From assembly GCA_019237115.1 (NCBI GenBank), contig JAFAHS010000361.1, forward strand, positions 1-43,432: a stretch of DNA of 43,432 nt, read 5' to 3'. The position numbers were made by a program, and so were the translations under genes. This DNA is from Deltaproteobacteria bacterium. GTDB taxonomy: Bacteria; Desulfobacterota; Binatia; Binatales; Binataceae. Positions 26,014-33,717 of this stretch are shown piece after piece. Positions within the stretch are counted from its first letter, which is position 1. Every line of letters begins with the position of its first letter. The notes under the pieces are model-generated. The model was not told the DNA's origin. It saw only the letters and a program-made list of their open reading frames with translations, and ran no database searches.

Positions 26014-26517
26014 TTAATGAGTGCGGCCGGATAGGCACTCCGCGCAGACCCCATATAGCTCCATCTTGTGCCGGCGTAGTTGGGCGCCGAGCTGCCGGGC
26101 GATCGCCTCCTGGAGGCGCTCGATGCTATCGTTTTCGAATTCGATGATCTTGCCGCAGCGCTCGCATATGAAATGGTCGTGGTGATGTTCGTCGACGGCT
26201 TCGTAGCGGGCTTGACCGTCGTCGAAGTGTCGCTCCTGCAGAAGGTTGCATTCGCGCAGCAGCCTCAGGGTTCTATAGATCGTGGCATAGCCGACGTGAG
26301 GGCTGACTTTCTTGACCTCGGCGTAGAGCTCCTCGGCGCTGATGTGCCGCCCGATTCCGAAAAAGACCCGCGCGATATCGTCGCGCTGGCCGGTGGATTT
26401 GAGTCCGCGCTCCTTGAGGCGGGCGTGCAGTGTGGCCATCCGCTGTTCTGCGTTGACATGCGGCTTGCGGCCAACGACCGTGCGGCCAGGCGCGGCGCTT
26501 TCTTCTGCACGCGGCAT
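26014..26517 (-). CDS. Fur-family metal-responsive transcription regulator
   Basis: 167 residues. The DNA-binding winged helix spans ATLHARLKERGLKSTGQRDDIARVFF to VGYATIYRTLRLLRE. The metal/dimer domain has the His-rich DEHHHDHFICERCGKIIEFEN. Two CxxC pairs (CERC and CAEC) should hold structural zinc. It represses or activates metal or peroxide genes; Fur, Zur or PerR type cannot be told by eye. The first 25 residues are an extra, poorly conserved tail, and an internal ATG at 26439 may be the true start. It follows a 97-residue gene by 8 bases, in one operon divergent from the stress-protein gene. Confidence 0.92.
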   Translation of the reverse strand: MPRAEESAAPGRTVVGRKPHVNAEQRMATLHARLKERGLKSTGQRDDIARVFFGIGRHISAEELYAEVKKVSPHVGYATIYRTLRLLRECNLLQERHFDDGQARYEAVDEHHHDHFICERCGKIIEFENDSIERLQEAIARQLGAQLRRHKMELYGVCAECLSGRTH

Positions 26518-26525
26518 CGGAAAGC

Positions 26526-26819
26526 CTAGCTGGATTGGGTACCGGGCTGCACGACCTGCCGCGCTGCGGGCGATAGATAGAGCGACTCAAGGTCGCAGCT
26601 GCGCAGGGCCTCGGCCAGTACTTCAAGCTGCTCGGCCGGTGCCATGTCGCGGTCGATAATCACCAGGTTTTTTTCCCGCAATCGACACGCTCCGCCGCGC
26701 GCGCGATAGCCGATTTCGCGCAGAATTTTCTCGCGCCTGACCACCAGTCCGACCCGCTCGGCGGCCTCGCACAATTCGTCGACCAGCTTGAGCATTCGCG
26801 ATTCTTTCTGCTCGCCCAT
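26526..26819 (-). CDS. Conserved-looking small hypothetical protein in the fur operon
   Basis: 97 residues, not assigned to a named family. It has a basic, helical N-terminal half (LVDELCEAAERVGLVVRREKI) and a short, strand-like GGACRLREKNLVIIDRDM, then a helix AEQLEVLAEALRSCDLESLYLSP. Codon use and the 8-base gap to the Fur-family gene support that it is real and co-transcribed. I recall similar small proteins encoded near regulators in delta-like proteobacteria, without a known role. No signal peptide or membrane segment. Confidence 0.7.
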   Translation of the reverse strand: MGEQKESRMLKLVDELCEAAERVGLVVRREKILREIGYRARGGACRLREKNLVIIDRDMAPAEQLEVLAEALRSCDLESLYLSPAARQVVQPGTQSS

Positions 26820-26888
26820 CTCTTAGCGCCTCTTGAGAAAACCCCTAGGCCCGTGGTATCGCGGATTCCTGGCCATGAGGCTGCGCCG

Positions 26889-27725
26889 ATGATCAAGAAA
26901 CTCTTGGTCGGCATCGATACCTCCCAGCACTCCCGCAACGCGCAGGCCTACGCGTTCCACATCGCTCATCGCCTCAATGCCAGTCTGATCGGATTGCACG
27001 TGGTCGATATCGTGTCGATCGAAGGTTCTTTCTTCCATGATATATCAGGCTCGCTGGGTCTGGAACCATATCTCGATTTTTCTACCAAAATGCGCGAGGT
27101 CCTGACCGCGCGTGGACGAACGGTGCTGGAGGACTTTGCGGCCGCCTCCAGCCGCGAGAAACTACCCGTCGAGACGGTATTGGACATGGGTATCGTGGCC
27201 AATCAGATCTGCGAACGCGCCAAGAGCGTGGATCTCGTGATGATTGGGCACCGAGGGGTCAACGAGCGCTTTTCCAGCGGGCTCCTCGGTTCGACGGCCG
27301 AGGCGGTGGCGCGCAAATGTCCCCGTCCGTTATTCATCTCACCGATGAAGTTCCGGGAGGTTCGGCGCCTGGTGCTCGCCTACGACGGAAGCGAGCGGGC
27401 TTCCCACGCAATGCGCGCGGCGGCGGAATTCGCCAGCGGGCTGGGAACCCCCATCGCAGTGGTCACGGTGGCACGCGATCAAAAGCCAGGAGAACGGACG
27501 CTCGAGGAAGCACGCAAGTATTTCGAGCCATACTCGCTGCCGACGGAGTTCAAGCTGCTCTGTGGACACGCCAACGAGGAAATCATCAAGTTCATTCGGG
27601 AGTACGAGGCCGACCTGCTCTTTATCGGGGCATATGGCCATAGTCGCATCATCGAGATGGTGCTCGGCTCGACCACCGAGTACGTTTTGCGCAACGCGCC
27701 CTGCCCTGTGTTTCTTTCGCGATAG
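26889..27725 (+). CDS. Universal stress protein with two tandem UspA domains
   Basis: 278 residues from the ATG at 26889, which has GAGG 8 bases upstream; a GTG at 26853 is in frame but lacks such a site. Domain 1 starts IKKLLVGIDTSQHSRNA and carries GHRGVNERFSSGLLGS, one residue longer than the usual ATP loop. Domain 2 starts RRLVLAYDGSERASHAM and ends with GAYGHSRIIEMVLGSTTEYVL, a canonical G-2x-G-9x-G-S loop. It is expected to bind ATP in the second half and to act in stress survival. It is divergent from the Fur operon with a 69-base gap. Confidence 0.92.
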   Translation: MIKKLLVGIDTSQHSRNAQAYAFHIAHRLNASLIGLHVVDIVSIEGSFFHDISGSLGLEPYLDFSTKMREVLTARGRTVLEDFAAASSREKLPVETVLDMGIVANQICERAKSVDLVMIGHRGVNERFSSGLLGSTAEAVARKCPRPLFISPMKFREVRRLVLAYDGSERASHAMRAAAEFASGLGTPIAVVTVARDQKPGERTLEEARKYFEPYSLPTEFKLLCGHANEEIIKFIREYEADLLFIGAYGHSRIIEMVLGSTTEYVLRNAPCPVFLSR

Positions 27726-27931
27726 GCCCCACACCCGGAACCCTCAGGCTTTCCGTCGATGGGTGGCCAGCGACGAACTGACGTGCGGCTCGACTGCGAC
27801 GAGATCCGGCCTATCCGCGAGCAATGTATCCCCGTGCCGAGCGCGTGACGGCACCAGGCGTCTTCCGCTAAAAAGAAGCTCATCCACCCGTTAGATCGGC
27901 GAAGTCCGCCGATTTCCAAGGAGTCGCAAAG

Positions 27932-28825
27932 ATGCGAATCGGATTCATCGGATTGGGCAACATGGGCGGCCCGATGGCGTCGAACATGATCAAGGCCGGA
28001 CATTCCTTGACCGTTTATGACATTCGAAGAGCCGTTGCAGACCAGCATCTGGCAGCAGGGGCAAAATGGGCTGACTCGCCGGCCGCCGTCGCAGCTGAGA
28101 GCGAAGTGGTATTCACGTCGCTGCCCGGTCCCAAGGAAGTCGAGGAAGTCGCGGTCGGCGAAGGCGGAATTTTGAGCAAACTCGCGCGCGGTGCGGTTTA
28201 TGCGGATCTCTCGACCAACTCGCCAACCGTGATTCGCCGGATCGCAGCCGCCTTCAAAGGGAGGGGCATCGAAGTGCTCGACGCACCGGTTAGCGGTGGA
28301 ATTCTCGGCGCGCGCAAAGCGACGCTCGCGGTGATGGTCGGGGGAGAGCGGGAGGCGTTTGAGAGGATCAAGCCGGCGCTCGATGCGATCGGGGACAAGG
28401 TTTCTTACATCGGCGAGAACGGCGCCGGTGCGGTTGCCAAGCTGGTGCACAACATGATTGCGCTATGTTCCACCCAGCTGCTGGCTGAGGCCTTTACCAT
28501 GGGCATCAAGGCGGGGGTCGCGCCGGAGGCGTTGCTAAAGGTCGTGCAGGACGGCGCCTATGGGCAGGGCATGCTCCTTAAAGGGACCATGCCGAGCATG
28601 GTGTTCCCTGGCAGGTTCGATCGCGTGACCTTTGCGCTTCGGCTTGCGAAGAAGGACTTGGGACTGGCGACCGAAATCGGGCGGGAGCTCAATGTACCGA
28701 TGCCGATTGCCGCGCTGGTCGAGCAGGACCTGCTGTCGGCGATCGCAAACGGGCTCGGCGAAAAGGATATGACGGTGGCGGTTACTGTGCAGGAGAACCG
28801 AGCCAATGTGAAGATCCGGACGTGA
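27932..28825 (+). CDS. NAD(P)-dependent beta-hydroxyacid dehydrogenase (3-hydroxyisobutyrate dehydrogenase family)
   Basis: 297 residues. The cofactor site is RIGFIGLGNMGGPMASNMIKAGH at the N-terminus. LDAPVSGGILGARKATLAVM is the substrate-binding signature, and the catalytic lysine lies in GAGAVAKLVHNMI. The C-terminal helical domain is complete (AKKDLGLATEIGRELNVPMPI). It oxidises or reduces a small beta-hydroxyacid or a semialdehyde; the substrate cannot be fixed. It stands alone, preceded by AAGGAG just before the ATG at 27932. Confidence 0.9.
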   Translation: MRIGFIGLGNMGGPMASNMIKAGHSLTVYDIRRAVADQHLAAGAKWADSPAAVAAESEVVFTSLPGPKEVEEVAVGEGGILSKLARGAVYADLSTNSPTVIRRIAAAFKGRGIEVLDAPVSGGILGARKATLAVMVGGEREAFERIKPALDAIGDKVSYIGENGAGAVAKLVHNMIALCSTQLLAEAFTMGIKAGVAPEALLKVVQDGAYGQGMLLKGTMPSMVFPGRFDRVTFALRLAKKDLGLATEIGRELNVPMPIAALVEQDLLSAIANGLGEKDMTVAVTVQENRANVKIRT

Positions 28826-28913
28826 TGGAGTGTCGGAGATAAGCTTCTTACCACCGATACAGTAAAACGTCTCTCGTAGGGCGAGCGCCACACCAGGTGC
28901 CCCGGGCGCGTTT

Positions 28914-29010
28914 GTTCCCGCGGTCATCGCAAGCGTCGTCCCCACGCGAGTGCGGCAACGACTATACGACTCGGCGCTCCTCCGTTCCGGATGGCGCAAT
29001 GGGATGGCGG
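28914..29010 (-). repeat. Probable dispersed intergenic repeat
   Basis: The segment between two plus-strand genes, read on the minus strand, gives the peculiar frame translation HPERRSAE...TTLAMTAG. I recognise this signature as a false ORF that arises from short dispersed repeats in many bacterial genomes. It is GC-rich and has no gene. Only one copy is in the window, so repeat status rests on that resemblance. Confidence 0.35.
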
Positions 29011-29069
29011 TGAATGTGCGACAGCAACGGCTTCTAACGCGATCGAAAATTGAGAGGAGGTAGTCACTC

Positions 29070-29447
29070 ATGGCGAGCGAACTTGAAAAGAAGGGGCTTG
29101 AATTACGGGCCAAGCTGTTCGGCGAAAAACAGGCGCAAGCGGGTCACGAATTTCTGAAGGAATTCGATGCTGACTTTGCCAATTTTCTCAACGAGCAGCT
29201 GTTTGGGGGTATCTGGACCCGCCCGGGGCTCGAGGTGAAGACCCGATCATTTATCACCATGGCCGCGCTTATGGCCCTGGGCCGTGGGCCCGAACTGCGA
29301 ATTCATATGCGCGGCGCATTGAACCTGGGTATCAAGCCCGCGGAAATCAAGGAGCTCATTTTCCACCTCTCCCAATACAGCGGCGTGCCCACTGCGGTGG
29401 AAGCGATCCGCGCGTTTCGCGAGGTCACCGAGCCGCGGAAGAGTTAG
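29070..29447 (+). CDS. Carboxymuconolactone decarboxylase-like protein
   Basis: 125 residues of the all-helical PcaC/AhpD-like fold. Typical elements are FNEQLFGGIWTRPGL as FLNEQLFGGIWTRPGLEVKTR, then FITMAALMALGRGPELRIHMRGALNLGIKPAEIKELI, with the histidine of HMRGALN. Then come HLSQYSGVPTAVEAIRAF. No cysteine is present, so it is not an AhpD-type peroxidase. PcaC acts in protocatechuate breakdown, but many homologues have other or unknown roles. GGAGG lies in front of the ATG at 29070. It is followed 12 bases later by an alpha/beta hydrolase gene, likely in one operon. Confidence 0.9.
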   Translation: MASELEKKGLELRAKLFGEKQAQAGHEFLKEFDADFANFLNEQLFGGIWTRPGLEVKTRSFITMAALMALGRGPELRIHMRGALNLGIKPAEIKELIFHLSQYSGVPTAVEAIRAFREVTEPRKS

Positions 29448-29459
29448 AGCCAAGCACAG

Positions 29460-30077
29460 TTGGACTTCCTTTTCGACGGACCGACGACGGCCGATCGGAC
29501 GCTGGTGCTCGCGCATGGCGCAGGGGCACCGATGGATTCGCGTTTTATGCGGATTGTCGCCCAAGGGGTCGCCGCCTCCGGAATCCGGGTGGCAAGATTC
29601 GAGTTTCCGTACATGCGGCGGCGCCGCGAAACCGGCAGACGCGGCGCCCCCGATGCGCCGGCGGTTCTGCTCCAATCGTGGCGCGACGCGATCGGGGCGC
29701 TGGGCGGTCCAGACCGTCTTATAATTGGTGGAAAGTCGATGGGCGGTCGAATCGCCAGCCTGGTCGCCGATGAAGCGGCGGTGCGCGGGCTGGTATGCCT
29801 GGGCTATCCGTTCCATCCGCCGGGGGATCCGGCCAAGACGCGCACCAAGCACCTGCAAGCACTGACAACTCCAGCCCTGTTCGTGCAAGGCGAGCGCGAC
29901 AGTTTCGGAGGTCGTGAGGAAGTCGCGAGGTACAAGTTGTCGCCTGAAATATGGATCGAATGGATCGCTGACGGCGATCATTCGTTCAAGCCACGCAAAA
30001 GCAGCGGCCGCAGCGAGGCGGAGAATCTTCGCACGGCAGTCGAGTTGGTCGTGAGCTTCGTCCGACAAGGCGAGTAG
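29460..30077 (+). CDS. Alpha/beta hydrolase (dienelactone-hydrolase / Tex30-like)
   Basis: 205 residues starting at a TTG, the only reasonable start after the stop of the previous gene. TLVLAHGAGAPMDSRFM gives the oxyanion HGAGA loop, IIGGKSMGGRIASLVAD the nucleophile elbow with serine in GKSMGG, and GERDSFGG and DGDHSFKP the acid and histidine of the triad. The length is short, as in the Tex30/KANL3-like group. The substrate is unknown, probably an ester or lactone. The gene ends 108 bases before a convergent gene. Confidence 0.88.
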   Translation: MDFLFDGPTTADRTLVLAHGAGAPMDSRFMRIVAQGVAASGIRVARFEFPYMRRRRETGRRGAPDAPAVLLQSWRDAIGALGGPDRLIIGGKSMGGRIASLVADEAAVRGLVCLGYPFHPPGDPAKTRTKHLQALTTPALFVQGERDSFGGREEVARYKLSPEIWIEWIADGDHSFKPRKSSGRSEAENLRTAVELVVSFVRQGE

Positions 30078-30185
30078 CCAAGCGGTGACGCTTTGCCAGA
30101 CGCAAGAGCGGCCGCCAGGGGACCAAAAAGGGCTACGCGCGGGCGGCGGGGACCAAGGTTCTGCCTGCAGGCCTCGGAGCAATCT

Positions 30186-30677
30186 CTAGCGAGCGTTCTT
30201 CAGCCTCAGGGTTGTCAAGCCCCGAACCCAGCGGGCAGGGCGCTTGTCGCGAGGTACAATCAAACGTAGCGGGCCTTCGCGGGAATTGAGCGGGCGGCCG
30301 TCACGATGGTCGGCCACGAGTATGACCTGATCGGTAAAGCCGGGATCAAATTCCGCCAAGGCGAACGCGGCTTGGTAACCGTCAGAGCCGCCTGCGACCA
30401 CGCACATGGTCATGTTCGACCCGCGCAACTCCTTGCCCAGTGGAGCACCGGCGCGCTGAAGGATTTCCAATGCGGGCACGCCTTGATAGATAAGGGTGGT
30501 TCCGTGCTCGTCGCGCACGGTGACTTTCGCACGGGGTAGCGCGGCCAGATCCGCCGCGCCCAACGCGAGTTGGCCTGGGATGTCGCCGCTGACCTCGAGT
30601 AACGGACTCGACGCGCCTCGCGCGAACCCCGGCACCATCGCGCACGCCACAAACAGGAGGACCGGCGCGTAGCGCAT
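30186..30677 (-). CDS. Small periplasmic molybdopterin-oxidoreductase-fold protein
   Basis: 163 residues with a Sec signal (APVLLFVACAMVPGFARG). The rest corresponds to part of the sulfite-oxidase fold: ALGAADLAALPRAKVTVRD, VPALEILQRAG, VVAGGSDGYQAAFALAEFDP, ILVADHRDGRPLNSREGPLRLIVP, RWVRGLTTLRLKN. The molybdenum-ligating cysteine motif of enzymes such as MsrP is not seen, so it may bind a pterin or serve as accessory rather than catalyst. It is encoded next to molbindin and modABC, which supports a molybdenum link. It is transcribed with the molbindin gene (11-base gap). Confidence 0.8.
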   Translation of the reverse strand: MRYAPVLLFVACAMVPGFARGASSPLLEVSGDIPGQLALGAADLAALPRAKVTVRDEHGTTLIYQGVPALEILQRAGAPLGKELRGSNMTMCVVAGGSDGYQAAFALAEFDPGFTDQVILVADHRDGRPLNSREGPLRLIVPRDKRPARWVRGLTTLRLKNAR

Positions 30678-30687
30678 AGCACGTCAG

Positions 30688-30894
30688 CTAGTCTTTCTGA
30701 ATCATCACTTCGGTCGCCTTTATAACCGCGGTGACCTTGTCGCCTTTTTTGAGCTTCATCTCCTCGGCGCTGTGCTTGGTAATGACCGATTCGACCAGGT
30801 TGTATCCGACCTTGACCGTGATTAGCGCGGTCACCGTGCCGAGCAGTACCTCGGTGATTTCACCCTTCAGATGATTGCGCGCGCTGAGTGCCAT
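30688..30894 (-). CDS. mop: Molbindin (Mop-type molybdate-binding protein)
   Basis: 68 residues, a single TOBE/Mop domain: ALSARNHLKGEITEVLLGTVTALITVKV, then VESVITKHSAEEMKLKKGDKVTAVIKATEVMI. Such proteins form cytoplasmic hexamers that store molybdate or tungstate. AGGAGG stands 8 bases before the ATG. It is divergent from modA, with a gap of less than 100 bases containing AGTATAAT; the two are likely controlled together by molybdate supply. Confidence 0.93.
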   Translation of the reverse strand: MALSARNHLKGEITEVLLGTVTALITVKVGYNLVESVITKHSAEEMKLKKGDKVTAVIKATEVMIQKD

Positions 30895-30984
30895 CGACGA
30901 CTCCTCCTGTGCGTTGGGGCCAGTATAATTGTCACATCGCTAGAATAGTGGCATACGGTGACGACCCGGGAAATCCAAGGGAGC

Positions 30985-31818
30985 ATGCGACAGCCTGACA
31001 TGAAGAATATCGAATCCCGATTGCCGCGCAGGACTATTTTTATGGCCTGCGCGATCGTGATGGCCTGCTTGTCCCCGCTCGCTGCCGACGCCGAGAACCT
31101 CACGGTCGCGGCCGCCGCCGATCTCACATTCGCTTTCCGGGAGGTGGGGGCCCAGTTCCAGCAGCAGAGCACGGACCAACTGCGCATCTCGTACGGTTCG
31201 TCGGGTAATTTCTTTTCCCAGATAAAGAACGGCGCCCCGTATGACGTTTTCTTCTCGGCAGATGTCCAATACCCGCAAAAGCTGGCAGCGGCCGGCCTGA
31301 TCGAACCGGGAACCATCTACGAGTATGCGGCCGGAAAAATCGTTATCTGGGTGCCTGCCGGGTCGAAGCTCGACCTGAGCCGCGGGCTCAACGTGCTGCT
31401 GGACCCGGGCGTACACAAGATCGCGATCGCAAACCCCGAACATGCGCCCTACGGGCGCGCGGCGGTGGCTGCGCTGCAGCACGACTCGATTTATGACAAG
31501 GTCAAAGGCAAGGTGGTGATGGGCGAAGATATCTCGCAGACGGCGCAGTTCGTTCAGTCGGGCAACGCTGACGCGGGAATTCTGGCGCTCTCGCTCGCGC
31601 TCGGGCCGCCGATGAGGGAGCGCGGACGTTTCGTGATCATTCCACCAGATACCTATCCGCCGATTATCCAGGCCGCGTGCGTGATCAAGGCAACCAAGCA
31701 CCTGGAATTGGCAAAGCGGTTTCTGGAGTTCATGAAACAGCCCGCAACCGTCGCCACGATGGAAAAATATGGCTTCGTCCTGCCGACCACAGTGGCGGAC
31801 CCCGGGCACCAGAAGTGA
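30985..31818 (+). CDS. modA: Molybdate ABC transporter substrate-binding protein
   Basis: About 277 residues from the ATG at 30985. A GTG at 30958 and another ATG at 31000 are in frame, and the choice is uncertain. A signal peptide (RRTIFMACAIVMACLSPLAADA) precedes the ligand-binding lobes: NLTVAAAADLTFAFREVG, ISYGSSGNFFSQIKNGAPYDVFFSAD, KIAIANPEHAPYGRAAV and NADAGILALS. The Ser/Thr and backbone sites for the oxyanion are in the expected places (SYGSSGNF). The 3' end overlaps modB by 4 bases (GTGA), a coupled arrangement. It delivers molybdate to ModBC in the periplasm. Confidence 0.93.
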   Translation: MRQPDMKNIESRLPRRTIFMACAIVMACLSPLAADAENLTVAAAADLTFAFREVGAQFQQQSTDQLRISYGSSGNFFSQIKNGAPYDVFFSADVQYPQKLAAAGLIEPGTIYEYAAGKIVIWVPAGSKLDLSRGLNVLLDPGVHKIAIANPEHAPYGRAAVAALQHDSIYDKVKGKVVMGEDISQTAQFVQSGNADAGILALSLALGPPMRERGRFVIIPPDTYPPIIQAACVIKATKHLELAKRFLEFMKQPATVATMEKYGFVLPTTVADPGHQK

Positions 31819-32495
31819 TCGAGTGGGCTCCGATAGTTCTGACCTTCAAGCTGGCGGCCGTCGTGTGCGGCGTGCTGCTAGTCATCGGCATACCGATTGC
31901 TTGGTGGTTGAGTTTTACGAAGTGGCGCTGGAAATTCATGGTCGAGTCGGTGGTCGCGCTGCCGCTGGTGCTGCCGCCGACCGTGCTCGGCTTCTACCTT
32001 TTGGTCGCGCTCGGCTCCAACAGCCCGATCGGACGCTGGTATCGCGATATTTTCGGACACGGACTTCCGTTTACGTTCGCAGGGCTCGCTATCGCGTCGG
32101 TCATCTACAGCCTGCCGTTCATGGTTCAGCCGATGGCTGCGGCGTTTGCGCAGGTTGACCGTAGCCTGATCAACGCGTCATCGATCCTGGGGGCATCGCG
32201 GTCGCGCACTTTTTTTAGGATCGTGCTCCCGTTGTCACTGGGCGGGGTCGTGACCGGAATCGTGCTCAGCTTTGCGCACACGCTGGGCGAATTCGGGGTG
32301 GTGCTGATGGTCGGCGGCAACATTCCCGGTGCGACTGAGACGATTTCGATCGCGATTTACGACAACGTCCAGGCGCTGAACTATTCCGCGGCCAACCACA
32401 TGGCCATGCTCCTGCTGGCTTTCGCGTTCGTCGCCTTGTCGCTGACCTACGCGCTCAACCGCAGGGTCTGGGCCGTGTGGCCGCTGCATCGTTGA
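31815..32495 (+). CDS. modB: Molybdate ABC transporter permease
   Basis: 226 residues from a GTG that overlaps the modA stop. Membrane helices are APIVLTFKLAAVVCGVLLVIG, VALPLVLPPTVLGFYLLVAL, FTFAGLAIASVIYSLPFMVQP, GVVTGIVLSFAHTLGEFGVVL and MLLLAFAFVALSLTYAL. The EAA loop NASSILGASRSRTFFRIVLP is the ATPase contact. The HTLGEFG segment is typical of ModB. The longer open frame upstream of the GTG runs inside modA and is not used. modC follows after 121 bases. Confidence 0.94.
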   Translation: MIEWAPIVLTFKLAAVVCGVLLVIGIPIAWWLSFTKWRWKFMVESVVALPLVLPPTVLGFYLLVALGSNSPIGRWYRDIFGHGLPFTFAGLAIASVIYSLPFMVQPMAAAFAQVDRSLINASSILGASRSRTFFRIVLPLSLGGVVTGIVLSFAHTLGEFGVVLMVGGNIPGATETISIAIYDNVQALNYSAANHMAMLLLAFAFVALSLTYALNRRVWAVWPLHR

Positions 32496-32616
32496 GGAAT
32501 TATCTCACGCGACGCCGTGCAAGGGCCGAGCAGCATGGTGCGGCTCAATTTAACCGCTGACCCGTTCCCCGCAAGGAAACGGCAGGCGACAGCAAAGGTT
32601 CGTAGCGGACGAGGGT

Positions 32617-33717
32617 TTGCAAATTCCTGATTCGGTTGTCTCCGTCAACGTCGCACGGAGAACCTCGAGTGCCTTTTCGCTGGCGGCACAGTTCGAGGCC
32701 GGCCCCGGCTTCACGATGGTTCTGGGACCCTCCGGCAGTGGCAAGACCACGCTGCTGGATTGCATCGCAGGTTTGGCACGACCTGATGCGGGGCGAATTG
32801 CGATTGGCGAAAGAGTTCTGTTCGATGCCGCCGCGCAAATCGACATGCCGGTGGCGCAGCGACGGCTGGCGTATCTGTTTCAGGGCCTCGCGCTGTTTCC
32901 GCACCTTAGCGTCGAGCAAAACGTGAAATACGGGATATCGAAACTCGCCGCGCCCGAACGCGAGCGACGCATGCAGTCGCTGCTCGAATCGTTTCGCATT
33001 ACACAGCTGCGCGACCGAAGGCCGGGGGAGATTTCCGGCGGTGAGCGTCAGCGAGTCGCGCTGGCACGCGCGCTGGTGACCGACCCCGCGCTGCTGCTGT
33101 TGGATGAACCGCTGACCGCGCTGGATCTCTCGAGCAAATCGAAAATCCTGGATGATCTGCGACAATGGAACGCGGCGCATCGCATTCCGATCCTCTACGT
33201 AACTCACGCTCCGCAGGAGGCATTTGCGCTGGGCGAGCGAGTGCTCGTGTTGGAAGCCGGGCAGCTGATCGCGCAGGGAATGCCGCATCAGATCCTGAAG
33301 TGGCCACGCAGCGAGACGATCGCGCAGATAGTGGGATTCGAGAATGTGTTTGATGCGACCGTGCTTTCGGTCTTGGAAGCGCAGGGCACGATGCTGTGCC
33401 GGGTAGGAAGAAATCACCTGGTACTCGAGGTACCCCTGATCAGGACTGCGGTCGGAGCGCCGGTACGCATCGCGGTCCGAGCGGGAGATATAATGTTGGC
33501 TGGAGAGCGTCCCCACGGCCTGAGTGCACGCAACACTTTTGAAGGGCGGGTCATCGAGGTTCGTCGCGCGGGAGTTACAGTGGTGGTGATGGTTGATTCC
33601 GGGGTAACCTTGGAGGTCCATGTGACGCCCGCGGCCGCCGAGGAACTCAAGCTCGCGCCACAGCGGGCGGTGTGGCTGGTGCTCAAGACCAATTCATGCA
33701 GCCTGGTCGAGCCTTAA
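32617..33717 (+). CDS. modC: Molybdate ABC transporter ATP-binding protein
   Basis: 366 residues from a TTG at 32617, with GAGGG just before it; no ATG fits. Walker A is VLGPSGSGKTTLLDC, the Q loop YLFQGLALFPHLSV, the signature ISGGERQRVALARAL, Walker B LLLLDEPLTALD and the switch histidine in LYVTHAPQEA. The C-terminal 100 residues contain a TOBE domain (GLSARNTFEGRVIEVRRAG), which in ModC binds molybdate and can regulate transport. Length is normal. The next gene starts directly after the stop. Confidence 0.94.
   Translation: MQIPDSVVSVNVARRTSSAFSLAAQFEAGPGFTMVLGPSGSGKTTLLDCIAGLARPDAGRIAIGERVLFDAAAQIDMPVAQRRLAYLFQGLALFPHLSVEQNVKYGISKLAAPERERRMQSLLESFRITQLRDRRPGEISGGERQRVALARALVTDPALLLLDEPLTALDLSSKSKILDDLRQWNAAHRIPILYVTHAPQEAFALGERVLVLEAGQLIAQGMPHQILKWPRSETIAQIVGFENVFDATVLSVLEAQGTMLCRVGRNHLVLEVPLIRTAVGAPVRIAVRAGDIMLAGERPHGLSARNTFEGRVIEVRRAGVTVVVMVDSGVTLEVHVTPAAAEELKLAPQRAVWLVLKTNSCSLVEP

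Noticed and set aside
27479..28450. 323-codon minus-strand ORF
   Set aside because: Antisense to the universal stress protein and dehydrogenase genes; a by-product of high GC.
30117..30155. Two copies of GGGGACCAA 30 bases apart
   Set aside because: Too short to exceed chance in GC-rich DNA.
29247..30182. 311-codon minus-strand ORF
   Set aside because: Antisense to the decarboxylase-like and hydrolase genes, both clearly real.
32545..33621. 358-codon minus-strand ORF
   Set aside because: Antisense to modC, which has every ABC motif.
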